Source: Mangrovivirga halotolerans (lineage in GTDB: Bacteria > Bacteroidota > Bacteroidia > Cytophagales > Cyclobacteriaceae). Taken from it: DNA of 64,000 nucleotides. This document shows positions 37,139-46,220 of the stretch, in pieces. The stretch spans positions 496,001-560,000 of the forward strand of contig NZ_JAPFQN010000002.1 of the NCBI RefSeq assembly GCF_026241165.1. Reading direction: 5' to 3'. A program made the translations under genes and the position numbers. The notes beneath the pieces are model-generated. The model was not told the origin of the DNA, searched no databases, and worked only from the letters and a program-made list of their open reading frames with translations. Every line of letters begins with the position of its first letter. Within the stretch, counting starts at the first letter, position 1.

Positions 37139-38035
37139 ATGAAAAGTCAAATTGTGCCTCATATACAACTATTTATAGTCGCTTTAATATATGGCGCCAA
37201 TTATTCCATAGCAAAATCCATCATGCCGGAATGGCTAACCCCTGATGCCTTTATCTTTATTCGTATTGCGTCAGGTGCCCTTGCCTTTTGGATTTTAGCT
37301 CCTTTATTTGGTAGTAAAGAAAAAATAAACAAAACAGATTTTCCACGCCTCATTGTTTGTGGACTTACAGGTACTGCTATGAACCAGTTGTTCTTTTTTA
37401 AAGGATTGGTTTACACTAGTTCAGTGAATGCATCTGTTATTATGACTTTGAGTCCGATACTCGTCCTTATAATTAGTGCGATCATTTTGAGAACACGAAT
37501 GACAATGTTCAAAATCACCGGAATAATTCTCGGAGCAATTGGTGCCGCATTATTATTGGGTCAAAAAAATTTCAACCTAGATAATGACAGCTTTATTGGT
37601 GATCTCTTTGTATTAATTAATGCTTCTTCATATGCCTTTTACCTGGTACTGGTCAAGCCTTTGATGGTAAAATATGATGCTATGACCGTTGTAAAATGGG
37701 TTTTTACTTTTGGTTTGGTATTTATCTTTCCATTTGGCATTTCAGATGCGATGCAAACTTCTTATGCTATAATGCCCTGGACAGTAATACTAAGGATAAG
37801 TTATGTAGTAATCTGTACCACTATTTTAGCTTATATGCTGAATTTGTTTGCTATGAAACGTGTGAATCCGTCAGTAGTTGGAGCATACATCTACCTGCAG
37901 CCTGTTTGTGCTATGTTAATATCTGTTTTCATTTTGAATAATGATCTGACCCTGGAAAAAATTATTTACAGCCTTCTGATATTTATCGGGGTCTATATGG
38001 TTTCCCAACCTCGTTTTAAAAAGAAAGCAGCCTGA
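37139..38035 (+). CDS. EamA/DMT-family transporter
   Basis: 298 residues with about ten hydrophobic helices in two EamA repeats of five (1-145 and 150-295). Repeat landmarks are ALIYGANYSIAKSIMP, FFKGLVYTSSVNASVIMTLSPILVLIIS, and in the second half NLFAMKRVNPSVVGAYIYLQPVCAMLISVF. The family exports metabolites or amino acids; the substrate is unknown. Its last 20 bases overlap the end of the convergent threonine aldolase gene. Confidence 0.9.
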   Translation: MKSQIVPHIQLFIVALIYGANYSIAKSIMPEWLTPDAFIFIRIASGALAFWILAPLFGSKEKINKTDFPRLIVCGLTGTAMNQLFFFKGLVYTSSVNASVIMTLSPILVLIISAIILRTRMTMFKITGIILGAIGAALLLGQKNFNLDNDSFIGDLFVLINASSYAFYLVLVKPLMVKYDAMTVVKWVFTFGLVFIFPFGISDAMQTSYAIMPWTVILRISYVVICTTILAYMLNLFAMKRVNPSVVGAYIYLQPVCAMLISVFILNNDLTLEKIIYSLLIFIGVYMVSQPRFKKKAA

Positions 38036-39038
38036 TCACATTTATAGTTCTTTCCATTTGTTCATCATTAAAATCAAGATGAGTTACAAATCTGATAGCT
38101 CCCTTTCCAAATGGGACTGCATAAACTTTATTTTCTTCAAATTTATTTAGCACATTTTCCACAGAAAGATCATCTCTCACTTCGAAAATGATAATGTTGG
38201 TATCAACAGGCAAAATATTTTTAACAAAATCAGCTTGCTCCAACTCCTTTGCAAGAGTTTTAGCTCTTTGATGATCATCTGCTAACCTTTCAATATTATT
38301 TTTCAGGGCAAAAAGAGCTCCGGCTGCAATAATTCCAGCTTGCCTCATTCCTCCTCCCAATACTTTCCTTACTCTTTTCGCTTTTTTTATAACTTCATCT
38401 GTACCAAGAAGAATTGACCCCACAGGTGCACCAAGACCTTTGCTCAAACATATTGAGATCGTATCAAAGTGCTTTGCGTGATCTTTTATCTCTTCTCCGG
38501 TGGCCACAATAGCATTAAAAAACCTGGCTCCGTCAAGATGCATTTTTAAGTCATTTTTTTCTGCTAGCCTGGCTATTGGCTCGATGTCTTTTTCTCTGTA
38601 ACAGGCTCCTCCTCCCTTATTAACTGTATTTTCGAGGCCTATAACTTTTGATATGGGATAATGAATATCCTCCTTTAAAATATTTGGTTCAATTAATTCG
38701 GGAGTTAATATTCCTCTTTCGCCGTCTGCAAGTCTGACAGAGACCATTGAATTATAGGCAAGCCCCCCTCCCTCATAATTATAGATATGGCTTCTTTGAT
38801 CACAGATCACTTCATCCTGAGGTTGAGTTAGACATCTTATCGCAATCTGATTAGTCATTGTACCGGAAGGGCAATAAAGTGCAGCTTCCTTTCCAAAAAG
38901 ATTTGATGCGTAATCCTGTAAATCATTTATTGTAGGATCTTCATCAAATACATCATCTCCAACAGGTGCGGCAAGCATAGCTTCCTTCATTTGTTTGGAA
39001 GGCTTTGTAACAGTGTCACTTCTTAAATCGACGATCAT
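38016..39038 (-). CDS. ltaE: Low-specificity L-threonine aldolase
   Basis: 340 residues from ATG 39038 (MIVDLRSDTVTKPS), a classic family start; a TTG two codons upstream is less likely. The PLP lysine is Lys200 in ICLSKGLGAPVGS, and LHLDGARF-like MHLDGARFFNA (167-177) and GLENTVNKGGG are present. The enzyme splits threonine or allo-threonine into glycine and acetaldehyde. The start overlaps the stop of the giant TPR gene (ATGA-type), indicating translational coupling. Confidence 0.92.
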   Translation of the reverse strand: MIVDLRSDTVTKPSKQMKEAMLAAPVGDDVFDEDPTINDLQDYASNLFGKEAALYCPSGTMTNQIAIRCLTQPQDEVICDQRSHIYNYEGGGLAYNSMVSVRLADGERGILTPELIEPNILKEDIHYPISKVIGLENTVNKGGGACYREKDIEPIARLAEKNDLKMHLDGARFFNAIVATGEEIKDHAKHFDTISICLSKGLGAPVGSILLGTDEVIKKAKRVRKVLGGGMRQAGIIAAGALFALKNNIERLADDHQRAKTLAKELEQADFVKNILPVDTNIIIFEVRDDLSVENVLNKFEENKVYAVPFGKGAIRFVTHLDFNDEQMERTINVIRLLSF

Positions 39039-42000
39039 TCGCAATATTGTTTTAAATAAAATGCAGACTCTCTATCTCCTAATTCCTTTCCTTTCTGCCA
39101 CGCTTCACAAGCTTTTTCAGAATCTTCTAATTGATATAGAGATGACCCTTTACCACGGTAATACTTACCATTATCCGGATTAATCTCAATAGCTTTATTA
39201 TAATCCTTTAACGCTTCAGAATAGGATTCAAGAGAAAAATAAGCATTCGCCCTGTCAAAAACCACCTGATCATCTTCTGGATTATTTTCAATAAATTTAT
39301 TATAGTCGCTAATGGCTGCTTCAAAATTCCCGAGTTGTTCCATTAAATAGCCACGGTTATACCTTGCATTTGCATTATCAGGATCATTAGCAAGAATTAC
39401 ATTTAGATCCTCAACTGCTGCCTGATTATTCCCCAGGTACATATGAGCCAAAGCCCTGCTGCTATAAGCCGGTAAATATTCTTTATTTATATTTATTGCT
39501 TGTGAATATCTTGATATAGCATCTCTGAAGCTTTCTGTCTCTATAAGAACATCTCCTAATGCAGTCAATTGTTCCGGCCCACCTGCACCATTATTAATAG
39601 CTATTTCATAATACGAAATCGCGGCACCATATCTCTCCAACTGATCGTATGCTTCAGCTATTTCAACATAAAGCTCACCTTGCAGTTTGCCTCCGTTCAA
39701 TTGTTCTGCAAAAAGTAAGTCTTCGATACCTTCTTCAAAGTTTTTCATTTGAATATTGAGAACGCCCCGGTTTTCAAATGCTCTCGCATACTGCTTGTCC
39801 AGTTCAATAGCTTTATCATATGCATCTAGCGCAGCACCTGGTTTATTATCCTTTTCGAGAGCTTTTCCAAGGTTGTTATATAATAATGGATCCTGATTAC
39901 TTCTGGAAGCAGCTTCCTCATAAGCAATAACTGCTTTTTCATAATATTCAGCTCTAAAATAGCTATTCCCCAGGATGTAAGGTATTTCCTTGTCTTCAGG
40001 CAAGTCTTCTAACGCTTCTTCTAAAAATTTATTAGCATTTTCGTATTCCCCGGTATGATAAAAGCTAATGCCAATTTTCTTATTAACAGACGCTTCTGAA
40101 AAACCTTCTTCCTTCGCCTCCATCAAAAGAGGTAATGCATCTGCGTATTCATTGTTTCTAAAAAGACATCCTCCCTTAGCACCCTTCAAAGCAGGCGAAT
40201 TAAAGCCCTTATTTATTGCAACTGTAATATCAGTTTCTGCTTCGTCGCAATTTTCAGTTTTGTAATTAACGATTGCCCTGTATCCATATAACATTCCATT
40301 ATTAATACCACCATTTATCGCTTTGGTCAATGGATCTAAAGCTTCATCATATTTCCCAAGGTTAAAAAGGGATCTTCCTATAATTGAATAGGTCACCGCG
40401 TCGGAATTGCCAGCTTCCTGAATTTTCAGGGCATCAGCTAATGCTTTTTCATAATTCCCCAATTCGAGCTGAACTTTTGCCCGGCCATTTAAGGCGGGTA
40501 AAAAGTCTGAATTGATTGTTAATGCCTTATTAAAAGAAGATAGTGCTTGTTCATAACTATTATTTAAAAGATAGGCATTTCCTTTTGCTGTATAAAGCTC
40601 TTCGGAATTCAATCCCTTTTCTTCTGCCTGACTGAAGACCTCAAGCGCTTCATTAGCTTTGTTATCAGCGATATAAATAACTCCCAGGTGATAATAAACA
40701 GAAGGATTTTGAGATTCCAGAGATACAGCTTTTTCAAGCTGATTTCTGGCAGCATCTGTTTTACCAGTATTTACTAAAGCTAAAGAATAATGAGTTACAA
40801 TACTCACATCGTTTAATGCCTCTGAAATGCCTTTATCATAATTTGCAACAGCCTTACCATAATCTTCGACATCATAATATAATTCAGCAAGTCTCAAATA
40901 GATCTGTGCATTTCCGTTGCCTAAGGAAATAACTTTTTCAAGATTTTGGGTAGCCTTTTCTTTTTCTCCTCTTGACTCATTAAGGTCAGCCAGGTACATA
41001 AAATAAGCTGATTTCTCTATTCCATTAGATATTGCAGCGTTTACATATTTCTCAGCATCTTCATCATTTCTTTCAACCGCCAGCAAAGCCAAAAGTTCAA
41101 GGGCCCTGGGTTCCTTTTGAACTGAAGAACCTGCAGCTTTTAAGTCAATAAAAGATCGGTCTTTATCTGCTAATTGATAATAAGACAGACCTCTGGTAAT
41201 TAATGCATTTGAATTATCAGCATCATCATTAATCACCTCAGTAGCAAACCTGATTGCTTCCTGGTAATTTCCAGCCTGATAGTTCAATTCCATTAGTAAC
41301 CGATCCAGATTTGTAGCCTTATAACCTGAATCCTTTGCTTTATTGAGTTGAGTCAGTGCATCTGAATAAAGTTCCTTTTCAGCCATTAACAGTCCGAGGT
41401 AATAATGTCCCTTACCAGAAAGAGTATTGCCATTTCTTAATGATGTCAGAAAATCATAAGCTTCATCTTTTTTATTCAATTCATAAGACGAAATTCCTGC
41501 TATCAAATTCATCTGTGGATCAGTGCTGCCAGACTCAATTGCTTTCTTTGCCCATTCAAGAGCTAAATCGTTATTTTTCTGGCCAAATTCTATTATAGCA
41601 ATTTTTTCAGCAATCGATTTATCTCGAGTTATTTCAAAATACTGTTTATAATCTGCTGAAGCTGCGGTTGAATCACCTGATTGCAGTTCAAGATCAGCTT
41701 TTTTCTTATAAAAATCATTGCCAGAATACCCTGCGCCAGCAGCTTTATTCCACATCTCAATAGCTTTTGAAGTCATTCCTAAAGTTAGAAATGCCTCTCC
41801 TGCATTGTAAGCTTCTTCTGCGTTTAAAGGTCGTTTTTCCTGAAGCGCATCATAATATTTAATTGCTTTTTCCCAGTTTTTACTATTGTAGGATGCTCTG
41901 GCTAGATATTCCAGAATAACCTGATCTCCTGGCTTTTCATTTAAAACTTTTTCCAGCATGATAATACCTTCATCATACCTTTTCTCATCTATCCAATATT

Positions 42001-43060
42001 TACCCGCCAATGATAATATGATCAGATTTTCAGTACCAAGCTCAGCTGCTTTTAAAGCAGTCTCATTCATTTTGGGATCATTTTGATCAATCAAGGCAAG
42101 TGTGTAATTTTCATAATCACTCAGATTAACAAATTTTGATATCACAGCACTGTAATCCCTGATGGCATCTTCCTTTCTGTTTAATTGAAAGTTGGAGCGT
42201 GCTCTTATCAGGATGAGTGAATCAGCAGGATTGGATAATTTATTAATATCATTTACCACATCACTATATCTTTCCGATTCAAGATTTAATTCAATTCTTT
42301 TAAGAAGAGCTTGTTGATCATTGGGATATTGATCCAGCAATCTGTTAAGGAAAACTTTTGCTTTCTGAGTATCATTAAGATCTAATGACAATTCGATCGC
42401 TATATGATAAGCATTTTTATCTGAGTTATTCAGGCTTAAATATTTATCAAATGATTTTAGAGCGTTTTCTTTTTGATCATTAAGATAGAAAGCATAAGAC
42501 TGGTAAAAATAATCCTGCCCATTTGAAGCTTTACCTGAAATTTGATTGGAATTAATATGAGAAGAAGAAATCCATAATGCTCCTGCAGATCTATTAATTA
42601 TTATCCCATTTAAATTTCCGTTATTAAATGTAAAAGAGATATCAGGCAGGTTAGCTTCTTTAACTAATGCTACTTCACCAAAGCCAGTATTTATTTTATC
42701 AGTCAGATCCAAACCAGCTGACTTCGTAGAATTATATTTTGATTTCCATAGTGCTTTTTGATCTTTAAATGTGTCTCCTTCAGGAGGTGCGGTTACAAAA
42801 GAAGCAGTAAGAGTATTATTTATTGAATATCCTTCCAGCCCTAAAAGGTTTAAGTTGTTTATTACAGATTGAAGTTGGTGAACCGAACTATCTTGAGTAA
42901 TAATAGTAGATCCGGTAGCACCTGATAGAGTAACATATGTTCCTTTGTCTGCTATAAATACACCGGTTTGATCCTTACCGACCATAAATCCCAAACTCTT
43001 ATCCTGCCCGTATATATTAATAATTTGAAAAACCAGAGCGATTACTAGAAAACACCTCAT
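39035..43060 (-). CDS. Giant secreted TPR-repeat protein
   Basis: 1341 residues. Signal peptide (MRCFLVIALVFQIINIYGQ), an N-terminal non-TPR part (about 20-180, with GKDQTGVFIADKGTYVTLSGATGSTIITQ) that I do not recognise, then roughly 30 TPR-like repeats to the C-terminus, becoming more canonical towards the end (YEKAVIAYEEAASRSNQDPL, YARAFENRGVLNIQ, NARYNRGYLMEQLGNFEAAI). It is probably periplasmic or outer-membrane-associated and forms a long solenoid for protein binding. It lies in an apparent operon: DUF92 gene, 33 bases, this gene, then threonine aldolase by overlap. Function unknown. Confidence 0.85.
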   Translation of the reverse strand: MRCFLVIALVFQIINIYGQDKSLGFMVGKDQTGVFIADKGTYVTLSGATGSTIITQDSSVHQLQSVINNLNLLGLEGYSINNTLTASFVTAPPEGDTFKDQKALWKSKYNSTKSAGLDLTDKINTGFGEVALVKEANLPDISFTFNNGNLNGIIINRSAGALWISSSHINSNQISGKASNGQDYFYQSYAFYLNDQKENALKSFDKYLSLNNSDKNAYHIAIELSLDLNDTQKAKVFLNRLLDQYPNDQQALLKRIELNLESERYSDVVNDINKLSNPADSLILIRARSNFQLNRKEDAIRDYSAVISKFVNLSDYENYTLALIDQNDPKMNETALKAAELGTENLIILSLAGKYWIDEKRYDEGIIMLEKVLNEKPGDQVILEYLARASYNSKNWEKAIKYYDALQEKRPLNAEEAYNAGEAFLTLGMTSKAIEMWNKAAGAGYSGNDFYKKKADLELQSGDSTAASADYKQYFEITRDKSIAEKIAIIEFGQKNNDLALEWAKKAIESGSTDPQMNLIAGISSYELNKKDEAYDFLTSLRNGNTLSGKGHYYLGLLMAEKELYSDALTQLNKAKDSGYKATNLDRLLMELNYQAGNYQEAIRFATEVINDDADNSNALITRGLSYYQLADKDRSFIDLKAAGSSVQKEPRALELLALLAVERNDEDAEKYVNAAISNGIEKSAYFMYLADLNESRGEKEKATQNLEKVISLGNGNAQIYLRLAELYYDVEDYGKAVANYDKGISEALNDVSIVTHYSLALVNTGKTDAARNQLEKAVSLESQNPSVYYHLGVIYIADNKANEALEVFSQAEEKGLNSEELYTAKGNAYLLNNSYEQALSSFNKALTINSDFLPALNGRAKVQLELGNYEKALADALKIQEAGNSDAVTYSIIGRSLFNLGKYDEALDPLTKAINGGINNGMLYGYRAIVNYKTENCDEAETDITVAINKGFNSPALKGAKGGCLFRNNEYADALPLLMEAKEEGFSEASVNKKIGISFYHTGEYENANKFLEEALEDLPEDKEIPYILGNSYFRAEYYEKAVIAYEEAASRSNQDPLLYNNLGKALEKDNKPGAALDAYDKAIELDKQYARAFENRGVLNIQMKNFEEGIEDLLFAEQLNGGKLQGELYVEIAEAYDQLERYGAAISYYEIAINNGAGGPEQLTALGDVLIETESFRDAISRYSQAININKEYLPAYSSRALAHMYLGNNQAAVEDLNVILANDPDNANARYNRGYLMEQLGNFEAAISDYNKFIENNPEDDQVVFDRANAYFSLESYSEALKDYNKAIEINPDNGKYYRGKGSSLYQLEDSEKACEAWQKGKELGDRESAFYLKQYCE

Positions 43061-43093
43061 ATTATCGAAGACTAATTTAAACTAAATAGTACA

Positions 43094-43807
43094 TTAAAAA
43101 ATCAGTACAATCAGCATAGAAATTATGGCTGCTGACATTGTACATAAAAAATTAACTATGTGCTTGTTCAGATATCCATTCCTTTCCAATGTAGCACCCA
43201 GCAAACTATCCACTAAATTACCTGAAAATCCTGATATAGTAATAATTAAAAATAGCTTAAATCCAACATTGGAATTAAATATAAAATATAGAAATGATAT
43301 TGCTAATGCACCTGTAAATGCTGCTATTGTCCCTTCTAAACTAATTGCACCATCATCGCCTCTTTGAGCTTTTTTTAATGAAGGGAAATATACAAACCTT
43401 CTACCCAGCCTTTGTCCTATTTCGCTGGCAAAAGTATCAGAGCAAGCTGCTGAAATGCTCGAAACTGCCATTATCTCCAGGATAAGTATATTTTCAGGGT
43501 CTCGTAATAAACTTACCAATGAAATTAAAATCAGTACCCCCCCATTCCCAAGTACATTTTGCCAGCCTCTTATTCCTTTATCGCTATCACGAGACAAATC
43601 AGAACGAAAACTCCATTTGCTTAATACAGAACCAGACAAAAAGAAAAAAGCCATAGCGAAAAATACTATTGCTCCGAATTCATAGAATACTAAGATGCCA
43701 CAGGTAAAGGCAGATAGACCACCAGCTGGTGTAAGCCATTTCATAAAAACACTGAGCAAAGCACCTGCCGCTAATAACAGAACAAAAAGGTAAAGTATAT
43801 TGACCAT
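43094..43807 (-). CDS. DUF92 family integral membrane protein
   Basis: 237 residues from ATG 43807; a TTG at 43825 would add six residues. It has six to seven hydrophobic helices and the family hallmark ACSDTFASEIGQRLGRR, followed by a loop GDDGAISLEGTIAAFTGAL and GFSGNLVDSLLGATLE. DUF92 members include TMEM19 and the plant phytyl-phosphate kinase VTE6; the bacterial role is unknown, perhaps in isoprenoid phosphate metabolism. The gene is the first of a likely three-gene operon with the giant TPR protein and ltaE. Confidence 0.88.
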   Translation of the reverse strand: MVNILYLFVLLLAAGALLSVFMKWLTPAGGLSAFTCGILVFYEFGAIVFFAMAFFFLSGSVLSKWSFRSDLSRDSDKGIRGWQNVLGNGGVLILISLVSLLRDPENILILEIMAVSSISAACSDTFASEIGQRLGRRFVYFPSLKKAQRGDDGAISLEGTIAAFTGALAISFLYFIFNSNVGFKLFLIITISGFSGNLVDSLLGATLERNGYLNKHIVNFLCTMSAAIISMLIVLIF

Positions 43808-44018
43808 TATATCGTTAAATGTCAAGAAACATCTACATAACTAACTTATTAACAGATAGTTATATGATTTATTCATAACATTGGCTATATTAAAATACAG
43901 AATTAAGGTCAACAAATTTATTACAATTTAACACCATTCCAACACTAATCTGATATCCAGGTTGGGCTAATTCATAATACCTAAGTAATCAAATAATTAT
44001 CACATAAATCAATAAGTT

Positions 44019-44180
44019 ATGAAAACTCTAAAGTTAATCGCAGTATCAATATTCTTTGTATTAGGTTTCACTCAGTGCGAAACTGAAGATCCACAACCCT
44101 TACGTCCTGAGCTTGAAGAAGTTCAAGATTTAGTTGCGACAGACGGCGATAAGAAGGGAGAGGTCAAGGATATTGACTAA
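44019..44180 (+). CDS. Small secreted or lipid-anchored peptide, 53 residues
   Basis: ATG at 44019 opens a frame coding MKTLKLIAVSIFFVLGFTQC, followed by about 33 polar, acidic residues (ETEDPQPLRPELEEV and a KKGEVKDID end). The hydrophobic N-terminus and the Cys20 look like a lipoprotein signal, although Gln before the Cys is unusual for a lipobox. I do not recognise the family. It is alone in a 430-base gap: a DUF92 gene diverges upstream and a TPR gene follows in the same direction. The signal-like start followed by a charged tail makes chance unlikely, but it is too short to be certain. Confidence 0.6.
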   Translation: MKTLKLIAVSIFFVLGFTQCETEDPQPLRPELEEVQDLVATDGDKKGEVKDID

Positions 44181-44208
44181 TCGGTAAAATACATTAATAA
44201 TATTTTGG

Positions 44209-44260
44209 AAAAAAGCCGCCTTTTCGATTAATAATTTTGAAATACCTATCAGGCTTTTTT
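44209..44260 (+). terminator. Possible terminator after the small peptide gene
   Basis: AAAAAAGCC at 44209-44217 pairs with GGCTTTTTT at 44252-44260, with a 34-base loop that could itself fold weakly. The T run follows the right arm. The long loop and A/U-rich stem make this uncertain. Confidence 0.35.
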
Positions 44261-44278
44261 ATTTTAAGGGAATATTTA

Positions 44279-45586
44279 ATGAAAATATTTCCCATGGAGT
44301 CTTTTTGTAAAATTTATTTAAACCAAAACAAGTGTAGTAGCTGTTTCGCAATTCTACTATTCTTGTTATTGACTCCTACTATAGTAGCAACAAGCAATTC
44401 AGATTCTGTTTATAATAAACTCAAAATAAATTATAAAACGAGATCGCATGAAATTTTCATAAACTCCTGTACCACTGCTATCAATTTGGATGTTCTTTCA
44501 AAATCTAATGAAGGTAAAGTCAGATACATGATGGCTCAGTCATATAATAATAAAGGCGATCTAATTAATTGTGTCCAGAATCTATTTTTGGCATCTGATA
44601 TTTTTGCGGATTTAGATGATAAAGAAAAACTTGCTCTAACTTATAACTTTCTGGGTGAGGTGTATCGGCAGGGAGGAGAGTTTATTGCCGCGATAGATTA
44701 TTTCAAAGAATCATTATCCTATTTTTCTATATATGAAAATTATGATAACATGGCAATGGTCAATTACAATCTCGGACTTACCTATTATGACTTGGGAGAT
44801 TATGAATCGGCCAAAACATATTTTTATGATGCACTGGAAAACAATCAAAGGGTAAGTAAAATAGATAGAAGTGCAAGGATTTACAATTTACTTGGGGCAA
44901 TCCATTTTCAATTAGAAGATTATGAAGTAGCCAGGTCATATTACCATTTATCAATGGAAATATATGCTAATGATGAAATCCCAGTAGAAAGATATGGCAT
45001 TGCCTATTCAAATCTGGCAGAAATTCATTTATCTCTTGGCAATTATGAAAAAGCAATTTCAGTAGCAGAAAAAGCATTGAGCTATAAAGAAAAACCCAAT
45101 GGAAATCCAGAATCTTATGACATTCCGGATGCTTTGATCACTTTGGCTAAAGCACATTCTAAATCTGGGAACTTGGAAAAAGCAATGAAATTACTTGAAG
45201 AAGGAATTCTTGATAAAAACCCTTCTGGTTTTTATGAAAATTATTTCAATGCAATTAGTCTATATTTTGCCCTATCTAAAAACTCTCCACAATCTAATAC
45301 AGAAAAATCTATAAAAATATCAAATATTCTGGTAGAGCAAACTAAGTTACTTCAACAACAAAATAAGGTTTTAAATAATGCGAAAAGCCAATATCTTATC
45401 CGCCTTGCTGATTCAAAATATAAATATACTACTGCTGTAAGTGGGATTCAGGCTGATAAAAAAATCAATTATTGGATGTATATAATAGTATTGAGTTTAC
45501 TATTAGTAGCTGTTGGAATACATTTTTATAGAAGAAAGAAAAGAAAGGAAAAACTTAAAAAATCTCTTAGCGACTTGCTGAATTAA
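44279..45586 (+). CDS. TPR protein with C-terminal membrane anchor
   Basis: 435 residues from ATG 44279; an upstream TTG at 44237 would overlap the possible terminator. A hydrophobic N-terminal segment (about 21-37, SCFAILLFLLLTPTIVA) acts as signal or anchor. About six TPR units follow (for example ALTYNFLGEVYRQGGEFIAA, AMVNYNLGLTYYDLGDYESA, GIAYSNLAEIHLSLGNYEKA), then a coiled region and a membrane helix (about 400-417, WMYIIVLSLLLVAVGIHFY) with a short Lys-rich cytoplasmic tail. The layout is like the sensor half of Bacteroidota TPR histidine kinases or LuxR proteins, but no output domain follows. It converges with the XRE regulator gene, overlapping it by 4 bases. Confidence 0.82.
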   Translation: MKIFPMESFCKIYLNQNKCSSCFAILLFLLLTPTIVATSNSDSVYNKLKINYKTRSHEIFINSCTTAINLDVLSKSNEGKVRYMMAQSYNNKGDLINCVQNLFLASDIFADLDDKEKLALTYNFLGEVYRQGGEFIAAIDYFKESLSYFSIYENYDNMAMVNYNLGLTYYDLGDYESAKTYFYDALENNQRVSKIDRSARIYNLLGAIHFQLEDYEVARSYYHLSMEIYANDEIPVERYGIAYSNLAEIHLSLGNYEKAISVAEKALSYKEKPNGNPESYDIPDALITLAKAHSKSGNLEKAMKLLEEGILDKNPSGFYENYFNAISLYFALSKNSPQSNTEKSIKISNILVEQTKLLQQQNKVLNNAKSQYLIRLADSKYKYTTAVSGIQADKKINYWMYIIVLSLLLVAVGIHFYRRKKRKEKLKKSLSDLLN

Positions 45587-46095
45587 AGCTCCTTTTCAAT
45601 TATTGCTGCTATTTTTTCCTGAAGCGATATCATTCTGTCCTTCAAGTTAATATTCTCATCTCTTAATCTTACGACCTCCTTAACAAGTTGATCATTCACT
45701 TGTTGAAACCTGTTAAAGAGTCTTTCAAGTTGTTCTCTGCTTAAATGCTCAGGTGTTAAAGGTTCAGAATGAGCCATTTGGGCCATACTTAAAATCATTT
45801 CAGTGGTAAGTGAATTATTCCTTGAAAATTCATCTTCCTGATCATCTATGACTATAACCCCTTCATTTACATTGACACCTAACATCGTATCAACAGAAAC
45901 ATCTAATATACGAGCTATATGAGGTACAAGATCCAATGATGGATAACTCACGCCTGTTTCATAATTCGAAATAGTGTGACGCTTGAACTGGATTCCTGCT
46001 GAATCATTAAGCAATGATGCAAATTCATCCTGACTATACCCTTTTGCTTTCCTAAGCCTTTTAAGGTTTTCTCCAAATATCTTGAACTTCTTCAA
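45583..46095 (-). CDS. XRE-family transcriptional regulator
   Basis: 170 residues. The N-terminal helix-turn-helix (about 6-68) reads FGENLKRLRKAKGYSQDEFASLLN, then HTISNYETGVSYPSLDLVPHIARILDVSVDTML, a typical Xre/Cro layout. The C-terminal part (about 110-170) is a predicted coiled coil (LERLFNRFQQVNDQLVKEVVRL, ENINLKDRMISLQEKIAAI), likely for dimerisation. The only plausible start is TTG at 46095; an in-frame stop lies 3 codons upstream. A perfect 16-base palindrome at 46112-46127, just upstream, is a good candidate operator. Downstream of it on the same strand there is no gene; it converges with the TPR membrane protein. Confidence 0.88.
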   Translation of the reverse strand: MKKFKIFGENLKRLRKAKGYSQDEFASLLNDSAGIQFKRHTISNYETGVSYPSLDLVPHIARILDVSVDTMLGVNVNEGVIVIDDQEDEFSRNNSLTTEMILSMAQMAHSEPLTPEHLSREQLERLFNRFQQVNDQLVKEVVRLRDENINLKDRMISLQEKIAAIIEKEL

Positions 46096-46111
46096 AATTT
46101 GTTAAATTTTC

Positions 46112-46127
46112 TTGACATTAATGTCAA
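46112..46127. promoter_or_regulatory. Perfect palindrome TTGACATTAATGTCAA, candidate XRE operator
   Basis: A 16-base perfect inverted repeat with no spacer, 16 bases upstream of the XRE start codon. Its size and place suit autoregulation by the XRE dimer. It also lies between the putative -33 and -7 boxes of a plus-strand promoter (TAACTTTA at 46129-46136). Confidence 0.6.
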
Positions 46128-46141
46128 ATAACTTTACTTTT

Positions 46142-46220
46142 AAAATAACGGTAGCTTTAAAATTGCTATTGTTATATGGGATTTAGTTAGGCGGGTGCGA
46201 CAGCATCCGCCATTTTTATT
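46142..46220 (+). ncRNA. Candidate small RNA: two hairpins, second followed by T-rich tract
   Basis: Hairpin 1: TAACGGTAGC (46146-46155) pairs with GCTATTGTTA (46165-46174), with two G-U pairs. Hairpin 2: GGCGGGTGC (46190-46198) pairs with GCATCCGCC (46203-46211), with one G-U pair, loop GACA, then ATTTTTATT. The wobble pairs exist only in plus-strand RNA; on the minus strand they would be C-A mismatches. No plus-strand gene reads into this place, so hairpin 2 is not explained as a gene terminator. Weak promoter TAACTTTA at 46129. Speculative. Confidence 0.35.

Noticed and set aside
44209-44260. Strong terminator after the small peptide gene
   Set aside because: The stem is mostly A-U with a 34-base loop; it is listed only as a low-confidence feature.
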